A program made the translations under genes and the position numbers. A DNA stretch of 64,000 nucleotides from Gigaspora margarita (Eukaryota; Glomeromycota; Glomeromycetes; Diversisporales; Gigasporaceae): contig WTPW01000658.1 of the NCBI GenBank assembly GCA_009809945.1, positions 117,025-181,024 of the forward strand. Reading direction: 5' to 3'. The notes beneath the pieces were generated by a model. The model saw nothing but the letters and a program-made list of their open reading frames with translations. It was not told the DNA's origin and searched no databases. Below, piece after piece: positions 24,263-35,716 of the stretch; the stretch's first letter is position 1; each line of letters begins with the position of its first letter.

Positions 24263-25547
24263 TCCATTCTTCGATAATATATTATATATAACAATAGTGC
24301 CTCATGTAATGTAATACATAACCCACAGTTGCAACACCATTGATCATACTACAATTAGGTTATGTGATAAAATTGGTTGTAAGTATATATGGGTTAGTCA
24401 AAAGATTTATGTAAGCAAAGATTAATTAAGGTTTGGAACTAGTTTATTTCATATGTTTTAACTAGTTAACTATAGCTAACTACTCGAACTATATCTATTT
24501 GATAGCAGGATTATAGAATATGTGGGTGACTATATTGATTTGGTATTGGGTGTAGGAGTTATGCCCCATTGCAAAGCAATAAATATCTATTCTAAAAAAG
24601 CATGGTACGGCTTTTAAAAGAGGCATTTTTCACTCCTATGCTATACTAATATGATCATACTTATATTCATATTATCCTATATAGATAATCTGTAAGGATA
24701 CAAATAACTATATTTCCATCAAATTTTTTTTCACCTGCATGATAATTACAAATACATAATAGAAACTATACTTAGCTATAAGCAGGCACCAGTGATACTT
24801 CTGTTGTACACATCCACTTATTTGTGTGGGTAATACAAACTACTGGAGAGGAAAAAGACAATCAGAGAGTACAAATTTTGACAAAAAATTTGAACAAGTA
24901 AAAGAAAAAAGTGAAAATGACAGGAATAAAATTTTACTTAAAATACAGTCAGACCCCTAAGTGCATGTTTCCTAAGTGCACAGTATATGAAAACCCCTCT
25001 AATATGCACACCTCTGCTTGGTCCCAACTTATATAATACTTATAAAATTTAACCTCCCTAAGTGCACACCTCCTCTAAGTGCACATTTTACATTTTTTTC
25101 ACTATAGTCCTGAGGGGTGTGCACTTAGGGGGTCTGACTATATATAGTATTTATATGACTTACATTTATTCTTGAAATAATGTTGTTAATAGACTCATAC
25201 AACATTAGCTATTAATTGTCATTTTTAATTAGCTTTAATACTATGTAGTAATTCTAATCCTAGCCATATCACTTCTGGCATATCTTAGCTTAGCATATTT
25301 TTGATTCATTTTTTATTGACAACCTGAATTATATCTTACGCATATATCTAATATAAAAACTACTCACCTATAGTTAATTATTAACTAAGAATAAATAATC
25401 AAGTATAAATAAGCAACTAGATATATAACGAATAATAATTATGATATATGATAAGTATAAATATAATGATAAAGAAGATTAAAAAAAAATGATAAAGAAA
25501 ATAAGATAGTTCGTTAAATATACCTTTTTTTAATAAAACTAATCTAA
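24263..25547. other. non-coding spacer of the large element, with a mariner-like MITE
   Basis: AT-rich DNA between the protease gene and the nest. It holds ATTGCAAAGCAAT (24568-24580), a half of the double-hairpin words, a block at 24790-24960 related to 1170-1300 (CCACTTATTTGTGTGGGT), and the MITE at 24946-25140. Confidence 0.5.
24946..25140. mobile_element. mariner/pogo-like MITE, TIR CAGTCAGACCCCTAAGTGCA
   Basis: CAGTCAGACCCCTAAGTGCA at the left and TGCACTTAGGGGGTCTGACT at the right, flanked by TA. Internal CTAAGTGCACA words repeat. 195 bp, non-coding. A related single end, ATGAGGTCTGACTG followed by TA, lies at 61251-61266. Confidence 0.85.
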
Positions 25548-26159
25548 ATAATATTTAGAGTATTGCTATTCGCACCATGGTTTTTGCTATTCGCACTATG
25601 GTTTTTGTGTAACATTAGATTATTAATCAACTTTTTTTATTCGCACTATGGTAATTAGGGTTCGAGACACAGAGGCATGAGCATGCCGAAAAGCTAATAG
25701 GCATGCCCTAATCATGTGATATACAATTAAATCATTGGCTAAAAATCATTAATAATATTTTTATTTAATACAAGAACCGAGCGTCTAACCTGTCTCGGAG
25801 CATTAATAAAAAATGTCGAGAAGGCAATTTATCTATAAGACATCCCTGACCCTAGCTCCTACTAACCCTTAACCTAATTTTAATTATAAAATATATAAGG
25901 TACCTGGCTTTAACGGTTCCCAGTTTTTGGAATTTTTTTTTTATTCTCATTATTATTAAGTAGCGGCAATTACTATAATTATTATATTACAATAAATGAT
26001 AGACTATGCATGTAAAGTGCATATACTTTTATAATTATGCGCATATGACATAATATCGCATGTACTCTGGTCCCGTATATTTGCTATTTAAATTTTTATT
26101 AAATTATTTTGATAATTATAAATAAGTTAAAATATATTTACTTTATTTATTTTTAAAAT

Positions 26160-26400
26160 CAGAACCTAACTAGTCCTATAATAAATGGTACCATTTCATT
26201 GCAAGTTAGAAGAATTTTTGCTAAATATCGTATGAACAATCGGTTACTATATAAAGATCCTAAATTTTCAAGTAAAAATGCATCAAAATAAAGAATCCTA
26301 TGCCGGTATTGTGCAATACCAGCCCATGCTAACTTCATTAATGAAACCTTGAATAATACTAGCCTATTGAAAGAACGCTTGCCTATAAATTCTGGATAAA
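26160..26400 (+). pseudogene. possible 5' coding fragment in hAT 1
   Basis: One frame is protein-like over about 75 codons with a single internal TAA (VRRIFAKYRMNNRLLYKDPK ... RILCRYCAIPAHANFINE). CRYC could be half of a zinc site. It is not linked in frame to the transposase downstream. It may be a second gene of the element or captured sequence. Confidence 0.3.
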
Positions 26401-27006
26401 TTAAAGGCAAATATATTAGTTAAGCCAAATACCATTTAAAAAAAAAATATTCAAAAATTTTTTTTAAAAAAATACCATATTTATGCTAAATGACGCCCAT
26501 GAGTGTTATTTCAAGGCACAAGTTTGAACCGAATATTATTATTAAAAAAACTTTGACTATGTCAAATATTATCTTCGAAATAACACAATTTTGCGCAAAT
26601 ACGGTAATTATTGAAAGTAATTTTGGATGCTTCAAAGAACACAATACTTTTATTAACATCAAATACTTACAGCATCGTATTTGCAAAAATATACATAGCA
26701 TAATAGCATTGTTTGTTACCAAACTAAATGCTACATATACTTGTTTCCTAATGCCCAACATAAAAAAAAAATAAAACTTATCTGTAAATTCGAATACTTT
26801 GAAAATGTATGTGGATAATCATTGTCTTGTTTCTTCTAGTAATTCGTATCTATAAAAATTCAACAATAATAAAAATCAGTTTATGAACAATATTTAGATA
26901 GAATAAGATAATTGGGCAAAGAATTTAATAATTTCTAATATAAATAACTAACAAGATGATTTAATTTAAAAAAATTTTGTGAATATTGCTTCTTACTACA
27001 TACAAT

Positions 27007-29709
27007 ATGCAACCTCCTCCAGGTTTTGCTAAAATACTTCCCAACCAATGCTGTCGATGGACCAGCTTCTAACGTTCCAAAGACAAGAAATCTGGTAATA
27101 GATATACTGCCAAGTGTAAATATTGTTTATCTGAGCTTGATAGTAAACCTAAAAAGCTTCATCAGCATGTTACCAAGTGCAATAGTTGGTTAGTTGATGA
27201 TAGAACTAGCTATATTAAAAATGCCAATCAGCAAATGGTTCCTTCTCGTAAGAGAGTTAAATATATCCAAGAAGTTACTATCAATGAAGAAAATAATAAT
27301 AATCAAGAAAGCTTAATAATAAAATCTGCAAAGCAAGAAAATATCTTGAATTGGTGTGCCAGACCTATGCCTCAAACTCAAACAGAAAACTTCACCTAAA
27401 GCTCTTGTACACTATTATCTATGGCGATCTTCCTTTTAATTTTGCTAAAAACCCTTATCTTTATGATTTTTTACAAGACTTAGCTCCAAGTTACCTACCA
27501 CCTTCAGAAAGTATGCTATAAGGACGTATTTTGATGGAAACATTTTCTAATTGTCTTCAAGACAAGCTATCCACCATGTCAGCCTTTACCGATGCTACAA
27601 TTTGCTTGGATGGCTGAACAGATATATCCGGAAACTTTATCTATGGATTTATGATCCTTAAAGAAGTTCAAGAGCATATTATTGACATTATCGACTTAAC
27701 TGCAAATAGACACAGGGCATTATTTATTAAAGATAAAACTCAAGAAACTCTTATCAGAAATGGATTCCGAATGATATCAGCCATTGCTTGCATTACTGAT
27801 AATCCCCCGTAATGGCATCAATGAGAAATCTTTTAAAGATATGGCGACAATGTTACAAATAAAATAAAAATAAATTAAATAATTAATAAATAAAATAAAT
27901 AAAATAATCAATCAAATAATAAAAATAAAAAGGACTAGTTACACTTATCTTTATAAAAACTTTTCCAGTAGTGATGAGATAGGTGTGCAGAAATTGTCAA
28001 TTTTGGACAATATGCACAGTTAATAAAAATAATTTTAGAATTACCATAAACTGTCGCATAAAAGACCCAGGCTTCTTACACTCCATGAATATTAAAACCT
28101 AATATTAGACCTGGGTCTAGTACAATAGTGGAGCATTTGTACCATTAAAAGGAAAATTTAAAAAAGCATGCATATTTTTTATTTATAGTGGGCTTAAAAA
28201 ACCCGCATTTGATTATTGTAGGTTTTGAGATTTACACCTGGGTCAGTACATAGGGGGTCCAATATCTGGGTGGGTCTTATATACGGCAATTTATGGTGGA
28301 TAGTTTCGACTTGCAAACTGGGCTTTTTTGTTTCGCTTTGCTTGCATTCTAGTAAAATTTATTATTAATTATTGAAAAGCATATTAAAAGTAATTTTAAA
28401 ATATATACTTATAATTTTTGTAGGCAGAGCATCCGAATATTATACCGATAAAATGTTGTTTGCACATATTTAACCTAATCATGAGAAAAATTGTCAGATT
28501 TAACAGCACTAATCCTATTTGTAAAAAAAATCAAAAACTAGTAAATTTTTTCACTACCTCACATATATGGCTTTATGCATTATGCAATTGGCAAAAAGAA
28601 CAAGGCATATCTCATTTTTTAAGTACTTTTTGTGAAACAAGGTGGTATTCTATTTCTAAAGTTTGCTTAGGCGTATCTACTTTTAAAAGAGGTTTTCAAT
28701 ATTGTCTTAGACTTAGTGAAACCGATAAAACAACGTATCCTAAAATTAAAGATGATATTAAAGCTATTATTGATGATAGATACTATTTCGCCAGTAATGA
28801 TACACTAATTAAGGTGATAAAACCTGTTGTTGATGCAATTGGAAGACTCGAGTCTAGAGAAGCGACCCTGGCTGATGTTTTTAAAGAATTGATCTACGTG
28901 CATTCAGAAATATCTAATCTTGATGTCCCTATTATTGGCTTAAAATCTCATGCACTCGCTGTAATTAGCAATAGAGCAAGGGAATTTAGTGATGATATTT
29001 ATTTTATTGCCCTGTTTTTTTCTNCTACTNACAAAAAAATAGCTATTTCTAGNTACATGAATGAGNAACGTATTNAACGTGNATGTTTAGAGTTAGCCAA
29101 AGCCTGAAAATTCACCAAAAACGATGCTAGTCTTCTTTACAAGAAGTTAGATTCTTACATTAATAATGAACCACCTTTCGATTTTCTTTCTAGAAGCCCT
29201 CAAAAGCCTCCTCGAACATTTTGGAAAGAATTTGCCAATAAATCTTTTATCCTTCGTCACTTGGCTTTAAAAGTTATGATGATTGTTCCTCACAGTGCCG
29301 CATACAAATGACTTTTTTCTTTCCTAGGTCTTACAAAGACAAAGTCAAGAAACTGACTTTCTCCAGACACACTTTCTAGACTTGGACAAATTAAAAATGA
29401 GCTTCAAAAAACCATCCTTAACAAAAAAAAGATTAAACAAAAGAAGTTATCGCTACCCAAACCCTTGAAGAAAACAATATTGATGTGGACGAAGATGATG
29501 ATGAAGCAAAAGGGCCAGATGAAATTGACGAGGATATTGATTTTGTTGATGTTGAATATGAAAAAACATCTGCAATAGATAAATTTTTAGACCTTACTGA
29601 ATTTGAAAAAGATCAAGAGACTTTTTTGCTTGAAGAGACGTATAATTATTTTGTGCTACAAAGTTTGGATAGTGAAGAAAGCTGGTCTATTGAAGATATT
29701 ATTTCTTAA
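27007..29709 (+). pseudogene. hAT-family transposase 1, degenerate
   Basis: Cut-and-paste transposase. From the ATG at 27007: a BED-type zinc finger (CKYC ... HQHVTKC, about residues 38-65), then the RNase H-like core with ICLDG(stop)TDISG near 27600, where a TGA replaces Trp after the first catalytic Asp, continuing ITDNPP at 27800; after an interruption, IKCCLHIFNLIMRKI (the C-x2-H type motif, 28452-28496) and a helical region to 29103; then the dimerisation region HSAAYK(stop)LFSFLGLTK and LSPDTLSRLGQIKNEL; acidic C terminus ending at 29709. At least six stops or shifts. Bases 27852-28423 are a probable intron ending TTTTTGTAG, enlarged by a MITE. Several ambiguous bases lie at 29023-29082. 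Non-functional. Confidence 0.85.
28043..28297. mobile_element. MITE inside the transposase intron
   Basis: ACCATAAACTGTCGCATAAA then AGACCC at the left; GGGTCTTATATACGGCAATT then TATGGT at the right, an imperfect 26-bp TIR. 255 bp with internal ACCTGGGTCT/AGACCTGGGT words. Confidence 0.7.
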
Positions 29710-30352
29710 AAAATTGTATGTAATAAATCTATATACTTATCGAAAGATGCATTTATAAAACTTATCTTAAAATCTAAAAAAAAATTAATCGATCATTTTA
29801 GTATATTGAGAATTGAACTTGAATGAGAAAAAAAAACTTATCTTCCCAAAGTATATAATGCCGAGCCTCCTTCATACATATTTGCAAAGCAATAATTTAT
29901 ATTAATTATGTATTAATAGACAAAAAAAAACATTCAAATGTTACTTTGTACTGTTTTCTTAAATAAATCTAGCCCACTTTTTTGAGATCAGCTCTTTAAA
30001 ATCTGCATCTTTGAAAAGAACAAATATAATAACATTTAACATTTAAGATCAAATATAGTGGGGGACACTTAGAGATAGAAATGTCCCATTTTGAAATTTA
30101 AAATTTAATAATTTAAATTTATTCAAATAATTGATTTTTGATATTTTAAAATTTTTAAATTTTGATTGGTTGTATTTACTGTAATTTGGTTGGTTACTTA
30201 AAAAAAAGATGTATGACTAAAAAATAATTATATAAATTTAGATTATTACAACTTAAATTACAAGTCATTATTTATTATTAAAATATATTTTAAATAATTG
30301 TTTTGCAATTATGAATATCTATTCTTTATATCCAATAAAAAAAATTTTTTTA
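29710..30352. other. 3' untranslated and non-coding DNA of hAT 1
   Basis: AT-rich, no open frame of note. It leads to the MITE at 30353. A matching AGTGTCCC/GGGACACTT dyad (30061-30068 and 30876-30884) with TAGAGATAGAAAT words suggests one more small decayed element around 30058-30890. Confidence 0.4.
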
Positions 30353-30670
30353 CCGTATATGTCCGAAAATAAGCTACTACCTAAAATAAGCTACCCCCCT
30401 GATTTTTTCAAAAATCTTAAAAAATCTATTAGCAGTTGCTACATATAAAAGTCTAAATTTTACTAAGTAAACCTCAAAAGTGCTATTAAGTAAACTTGTT
30501 CAAGACATCAAAATACACCTACAATAAAAATTTGGAGTCATATAGACAATTTTTAATTAGTACGTTTTTCAATTTTTTCAAAAAATTCTATATTTCGAAA
30601 ATAAGCTATCCTACGTTTTTTTGTGTAATTTTTTGGCCAAAAAAGGTAGCTTATTTTTGGACACATACGG
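30353..30670. mobile_element. AAGCTAC-MITE copy 4
   Basis: CCGTATATGTCCGAAAATAA at the left, AGCTTATTTTTGGACACATA then CGG at the right, flanked by TA (30351-30352 and 30671-30672). 318 bp, inside hAT 1 downstream of its gene, so younger than hAT 1. Confidence 0.85.
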
Positions 30671-31154
30671 TATATGTCCCATTTTGGATCGTTTCATATA
30701 AAAACACAGAATTTTAAACTCTAATAACTTGATAACAAATAATTTTTTAAAAAAAATTAAGCCTGCTATTTTGTAGTAAATTGATTTAGCTTTAAAACAG
30801 TAGCTTCCTTTTTTCTGTATTTTTTCTGTATCATAAGTTATTATCTTTTAAAAATTAGCTATTTTATTGCCATCTCTAAGTGTCCCGCACTGTATAAGCT
30901 TATAAAAATCTAAATTTGCATACCCATATTTATTATATGTGTCTAACGTTATTGTGGTAATATACAAATAGAACATAGAAACCGTATTTCTGTATCGAAC
31001 TTGCAATATAAAATTTGATTGATTGATTGTCATGTGATAGCACATGATCTAGTTAGGGGCATGCCCTATGGGCATACTAGACATGCCGTGATCCAAGGCA
31101 TGCCCATAAAGGCATGCCGATTTTTTTACTTGTGCCTTGAACCCTAATGGTAAT

Positions 31155-31398
31155 ATATATTGTACCAATAAGAATTCCTCTTTTTTTATAGATTAACAAT
31201 ATATAAAAAAGATTTTTCGCAATTTTCATGTACATTAGGCCTTTTAATGTTGCACCAATAAAAACTCAACTTTTTTTGTAAATTAACAACATGTAGGAGT
31301 GCAGGATAAGATTTTCGCAATTTTTGTATAATCTTAAACCGTTTTAATGTTGCACCAATAAAAACTTGCCTTTTTTTGTAGATTAACAACATGTAGGG
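31155..31398. repeat. tandem repeat of about 100 bp, 2.5 units
   Basis: Units begin TTGCACCAATAAAAACT and contain TTTTTTTGTAAATTAACAAC and GATTTTCGCAATTTT. Unit starts are near 31160, 31249 and 31349. The third is cut by hAT 2 and resumes after 34284 (GTGCAAGTTAGGATTTTTC). This is the original interior of the 25558-34416 MITE. Confidence 0.75.
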
Positions 31399-31672
31399 CA
31401 GGGACAGTGATTTTCTGCGTTTAACATAATACCGCAGAATTTACAGAATTATGGTTAAATTGCAGAATAATGTTATATCACTGCAGAATCTCGCATAATT
31501 TAGAAATTTTGAGAAATCTGCACAGAATTCATAACTTTATCTGTATTACAAGAAAAAGAAATCGATATATTATTTAAGATATGTGATACGTATGTACATA
31601 TCCAGTATGTATCTGGCATCTGGTGCACACTTACTGCATATATATTAAATATAACTTGAAAGTAAAGTAATA

Positions 31673-32317
31673 GAATTCATAGAAAAAAATAATAAAGCCA
31701 AAAATAAGTAAGGCTATATGTGAAAACGCATGAAAATATAGTCATGATGTATTCTCTGGTTTTTTTATTTAGGCAATTCAAGTCTTCCGAAATTACTTTA
31801 ATTACATTATTCATTCATTTTTAGACAAAATTTTCATGGGATGAGTAAAAGAAAAAAATACAATTACTTGCCTTTAGTATGAATGAAAGCCTTATTTTCT
31901 TTGATTCTTTTAAATTCATAAATAATACGTAAAAGATTTTGTAATTATTATAAAAATATATATAACTTGAGTGATTACCTTTTTTTTTTTTTTTTNTGGA
32001 ATTCATAGAAAAAAATAATAAAGCCAAAAATAAGTAAGGCTATATGTGAAAACGCATGAAAATATAGTCATGATGTATTCTCTGGTTTTTTTATTTAGGC
32101 AATTCAAGTCTTCCGAAATTACTTTAATTACATTATTCATTCATTTTTAGACAAAATTTTCATGGGATGAGTAAAAGAAAAAAATACAATTACTTGCCTT
32201 TAGTATGAATGAAAGCCTTATTTTCTTTGATTCTTTTAAATTCATAAATAATACGTAAAAGATTTTGTAATTATTATAAAAATATATATAACTTGAGTGA
32301 TTACCTTTTTTTTTTTT
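31673..32317. repeat. near-exact 326-bp tandem duplication
   Basis: Bases 31673-31998 and 31999-32317 read identically apart from the length of a T-run and the N at 31996 at the junction. Either a recent duplication of the transposase 5' region or an assembly join error at the N. Confidence 0.9.
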
Positions 32318-32339
32318 ACTACATATCTAGTATCAATAA

Positions 32340-33999
32340 TGTCTAAACAAAACTGAATTACAATAGAGACTCGACTTAAAGAACATCCAAACACTTTTCG
32401 TATTGATGATAACATCTTAATATGCGAATACTATAATGAAGCTATAGAATAGAAAAAAAAATCGACAGTTGATAATCATTGTATAAGCAATAAACATAAG
32501 TCAAATAAAGCTGAATTTGAAGCTCAAAAGGATATTAAGTAAAAAATGAAGTCATTGAAGATTTAATTCAAGCATTTGCAATTGCAGATATTCCACTTGA
32601 AAAAATAGATCGTTTGCTTCCATTTTTCAANAAATATCTTAAACAAGGAGGAGGAATACCTCAAGCTTCAACTTTAAGATGATTATACTTGCCTCATGTT
32701 TTTGAAAAGCATCAAAACGATCTTAAATTAATTTTTAACAACAANCCTGTCTNTATTATTATGGATGAGACAACTGATAGTTGTGCTCGAAGTGCTGTTA
32801 ATACCCTTTTTGTATTTCGCAATTTTACAAAACTAGTATNTGTTGATTTTCTTAATATNGTTAATAATACTACAATTGGTCAAACTTTAGTAGCTATACT
32901 TTCTAGTTATAATATTTCTTTTGACATTCCATGTCTTTTTTATCAGATTCTGCATCATATATGAAAAAGTGTTACAGAGATGTGTTGGTACCATTAATGC
33001 CGCAACTCATTCATGTTCCTTGTTGCGCTCATATCCTTAATTTAATCAGGTAAAATATTTAATTTATATTTTAGGATTTATTTAATTTATTAATTATTTT
33101 AATTTATTTTTTTTAGTGATACATGGAGGACATTTTCAGGTTTTTTGCTTTTAACAACCTTTTTAGCGAAAGTAAAGGATGTATTTGTAAAATCACCAGC
33201 TCGAAGAGGTCGATATTTAACTCATTTAAAAATGAATGGAATTACAAATCCGTGTAAAATTCCACTTCCAAATGCAACTNATTTAAAGGATTATATCGAG
33301 TATTGGCCTGAATTTTTTTCACATGAATTGATAGCAGATAAAACACATGAAAATTTATCAGAAATTAATTCCTATTTACAGAATAAAGAAACATTTGGAG
33401 CTATTAAGATTTATACTAACTTTATTTCAATTTTTGCAAAAGAGTTTGTTCAAGATCTTGACTTTTTTCAACAACAGAATCAAGCTATCTTTCCTTTTGT
33501 AGAAGGTCGATTAGAACAACTTAATGCATATATTGAAACGAATCGGCATGCTCAACATTTTGGATCTGAACTAGAAAACTATATTATCAATCATAGATTC
33601 AATCCTTTAGACTTTTATCCTATTTTTTGTAATGCCTTCCAAGCAGCATATCAAAAATTTTCATCTCACATACCTCACCATCCAGCTCGTAACATTTTTC
33701 AAGCCTGTCGTGTCTTTGATCCTGCTTATTTACACACAGGTGATATCTTAAGAAAAGATATTCGCCGTTATGCAGCAATTAAAGAATTCGAAAATCCATC
33801 TGATAATTTAATCTGTGAATGGTCTATCTATTGCAACTTACAAGCTGATATCAGGTTTAAAGAAGTAGGACTAAATGAGTTTTGGTCAGATTTACATTCT
33901 CAACTTCCGATTTTGTCAAATATTGCATTAAATTATATTTGGCTACCTATCTCAAGCTGCAGTGTTGAACGTAGCTTTTCATTATATAATACGATCTGA
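32340..33999 (+). pseudogene. hAT-family transposase 2, degenerate, with intact intron
   Basis: From ATG at 32340 the start has early stops (MSKQN then TGA); TRLKEHPNTFRIDDNILICE near 32371 is a BED-like start (ICEYYNEA, second Cys now Tyr). The RNase H core begins IIMDETTDSCARSAVNTLF (32755-32810), with the catalytic Asp kept. CCAHILNLI ends exon 1 at 33049; a 67-bp intron 33050-33116 (GTAAAA ... TTTTAG) joins in frame to SDTWRTFSGFLLL. Exon 2 then stays open to 33999 and ends with the hAT dimerisation motif NYIWLPISSCSVERSFS, followed by YNTI and a TGA. The usual downstream LSP helix is missing, so the C terminus is probably cut. Disruptions are few and confined to the first third: younger than hAT 1. 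Confidence 0.85.
33050..33116 (+). other. spliceosomal intron in hAT 2 transposase
   Basis: GTAAAA at the 5' side, a T-rich tract and TTTTTTTTAG at the 3' side; removal keeps the frame (AG|T gives Ser). Branch-like TTTAAT/TTAAT words lie 20-30 bp before the 3' site. The best visible evidence that this is a eukaryotic nuclear sequence. Confidence 0.85.
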
Positions 34000-34425
34000 G
34001 ATGATAATAGGCAAAATTTATTAAAAGAATTGTTAAAATTTTTGACAATAATGTATTTTAATGGAATTTAGAATCCATTTATTTTTTTTTATTTTTTAAA
34101 TATTCATTTTTAATAAAACATTTATTCCAAATTTGATTGCATATTGACGCATAATTGGTTATTTAGCGCAGCATAATTGCACATAATCTTGAAAAAATCA
34201 ATCACATCGCATCGCATAAATTATTTTTTTTATTGCATAATTTATATTTTGTCACCGCATAAAATTACCGTCCCTGATGCAGGGGTGCAAGTTAGGATTT
34301 TTCAAATGTTTGTGTAACTATACCATGGTGCGAATAGAAAAGGTTGGTTAATAATCTAATGTTATACAAAATCAATAGTGCGAATAGCAAAAACCATAGA
34401 GCGAATAGCAATACCCTAATATTTA

Positions 34426-34860
34426 TATAAATCTTCTGATGTATGTATACAATATTTATTATGATCATTAATAATAAAAAAATTATCAGACACATATATA
34501 CAAGATTTATTACGATCCCCTATCATAAATAAATATTGTATACTAATCATTAGATGTATATATACAAGATTTATTATGATTATCTATGATGCATATATGC
34601 AAGATTTATTACGATTACCTATAGTAAGTAAATTTAGAATTCGAATTTTTCATTTTGGATCATTCGGCCTAAGATATAACGAAAATTATACTTCTTTAGG
34701 ATGCTATATCATGATTATCTAACGATTAATTTAGTTATGTCAGCTAATGATATACTAATCACTATTGAGTCACGGTTGAGTTGCAGTATTTTTTTCTATT
34801 AATTCTATAAAAAACAGGTATATCACTATAGAGTCACGGTTGAGTTGTATTAGAAACTTA
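34426..34860. repeat. degenerate tandem repeats upstream of the SANT-like gene
   Basis: Four copies of ATATACAAGATTTATTACGA-like sequence at 34440-34625, and CACTATTGAGTCACGGTTGA occurring twice (34760 and 34826, second copy CACTATAGAGTCACGG). No gene. Confidence 0.65.
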
Positions 34861-35534
34861 GTTATGTGAACTAAAGATCAATTGAGCTTATTAATTGCTG
34901 AAAGAAGAAATAGAAATGCTGACTATCACAATATTCCTGGAAGCAGTAGGATAAGTTTTTGGAATGATATTGCGAATATAATTAATGAGAGATTTAGTAC
35001 CAACTATACGGGATATCAATGCAAGGGTAAATTTCAAAATCTTGTAAGGGATCACACTATAAGTATTTTTATGAGATACTTATTGTTAGATTAAATCATA
35101 ATTAGGTTGTAATACTATATAACCTAATGATTTTCTTGATCCTTGTTAGTTGATGTGCCAATATATGGCAGAAAATCGTGTAGGGCGTAGAACTAGAACT
35201 GGAGCACGATACTTTGAAGAGTTCCGTTTACATTTTTGGGAGAGACCAGATAAGGTTCTACAATAATTCGAAGATTTGTCTGTAGGTATCTTTGAAATAA
35301 AAACAAATAATCGATTTGTTAATTATAAAAAAATCTAGAAACCCAATTTGATCAAATACACAATATAAATGCATTCTCAAGGCAACAAGAGATAAGACGT
35401 CGTAATCATACTCACCTACCATCTTACGAAGAAATTTCATCTATGATGAGTTGATACGAGTCCTAACCGCAGGGTTTCTAGTAATAGGAGAGTAAGTACT
35501 AATAGAAATAATGTAAATAATGAGGGCGAAAATA

Positions 35535-35560
35535 GACCTGAAGGGTCATTGCTTCGCAAT
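35535..35560. repeat. double-hairpin element, copy 1
   Basis: GACCTGAAGGGTC then ATTGCTTCGCAAT: two back-to-back stem-loops (5-bp stem, 3-nt loop each), inside the frame, giving EGSLLRNN. Confidence 0.7.
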
Positions 35561-35597
35561 AATAGCAATAATTTAGTTAATACTGCTCCAGAACGTA

Positions 35598-35623
35598 GAC
35601 CCGAAAGGTCATTGTTTTGCAAT
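35598..35623. repeat. double-hairpin element, copy 2
   Basis: GACCCGAAAGGTC then ATTGTTTTGCAAT; same order and size (26 bp), same reading frame as copy 1 (ERSLFCNN). Confidence 0.7.
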
Positions 35624-35716
35624 AATGCATCCCAAAATGACAGTGATATTAGTATGCCCGATATAGAAGGTAGCCAACCTCCTTTCTGTATGGAAAATAT
35701 AAATGAAAAGAATTAG

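Larger units (their letters stand above)
25656..31146. mobile_element. hAT transposon 1, TIR TAGGGTTC, exact 8-bp duplication
   Basis: Starts TAGGGTTCGAGACACA and ends with the inverse TGTGCCTTGAACCCTA (with transitions). ATGGTAAT is duplicated exactly at 25648-25655 and 31147-31154. Subterminal zones at both ends carry GGCATGCC palindromes (for example GGCATGAGCATGCC at the left, AGGGGCATGCCCTATGGGCA at the right), likely transposase-binding sites. Inside: a broken hAT transposase gene and two younger MITEs (28043-28297, 30353-30670). 5,491 bp. Confidence 0.9.
31399..34276. mobile_element. hAT transposon 2, TIR CAGGGAC, 8-bp duplication
   Basis: Left CAGGGACAGTGATTTTCTGC, right GCATAAAATTACCGTCCCTG, inverted with three mismatches. 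Flanks ATGTAGGG (31391-31398) and ATGCAGGG (34277-34284) are an 8-bp duplication with one change. Subterminal GCAGAATT/CGCATAATT words occur at both ends. 2,878 bp including a 326-bp tandem duplication upstream of the gene. Confidence 0.9.
25558..34416. mobile_element. MITE (relative of 3872-4436) carrying two hAT transposons
   Basis: TIR GAGTATTGCTATTCGCACCA (25558) inverts to end GCGAATAGCAATACCC (34416); each end has doubled TATTCGCACYATGG words. An exact 9-bp duplication TAATATTTA flanks it (25549-25557 and 34417-34425), which suits MULE-type integration. Removing the hAT elements 25656-31146 and 31399-34276 leaves a body of about 490 bp, close to the length of the relative at 3872-4436. 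It sits in the large element between the protease and SANT-like genes. Confidence 0.85.
34862..35716 (+). pseudogene. SANT/Myb-like DNA-binding protein, degenerate
   Basis: A frame from about 34862 reads TKDQLSLLIAERRNRNADYH, a Trp-containing FWNDIANIINERFSTNYTGY and QCKGKFQNLVRDH: the layout of a trihelix/MADF-type SANT domain with spaced aromatic residues. The frame stops at 35095. After an AT-rich gap with possible splice sites, a second coding stretch runs from about 35165 (RTRTGARYFEEFRLHFWERP) with several stops, and ends in an Asn/Arg-rich tail 35450-35716 (NNVNNEGENRPEGSLLRNN, NTAPERRPERSLFCNN). The two tail repeats are made by double-hairpin insertions at 35535-35560 and 35598-35623. 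Possible role: binding element DNA as a regulator. Function not shown. Confidence 0.55.

Noticed and set aside
26486..26774. Two mutually antisense open frames of about 90 codons
   Set aside because: Both strands open over the same bases with no recognisable protein; typical of AT-rich chance frames.
31155..31398. CRISPR-like repeat array
   Set aside because: Units of about 100 bp are repeated end to end without spacers; a eukaryotic tandem repeat.
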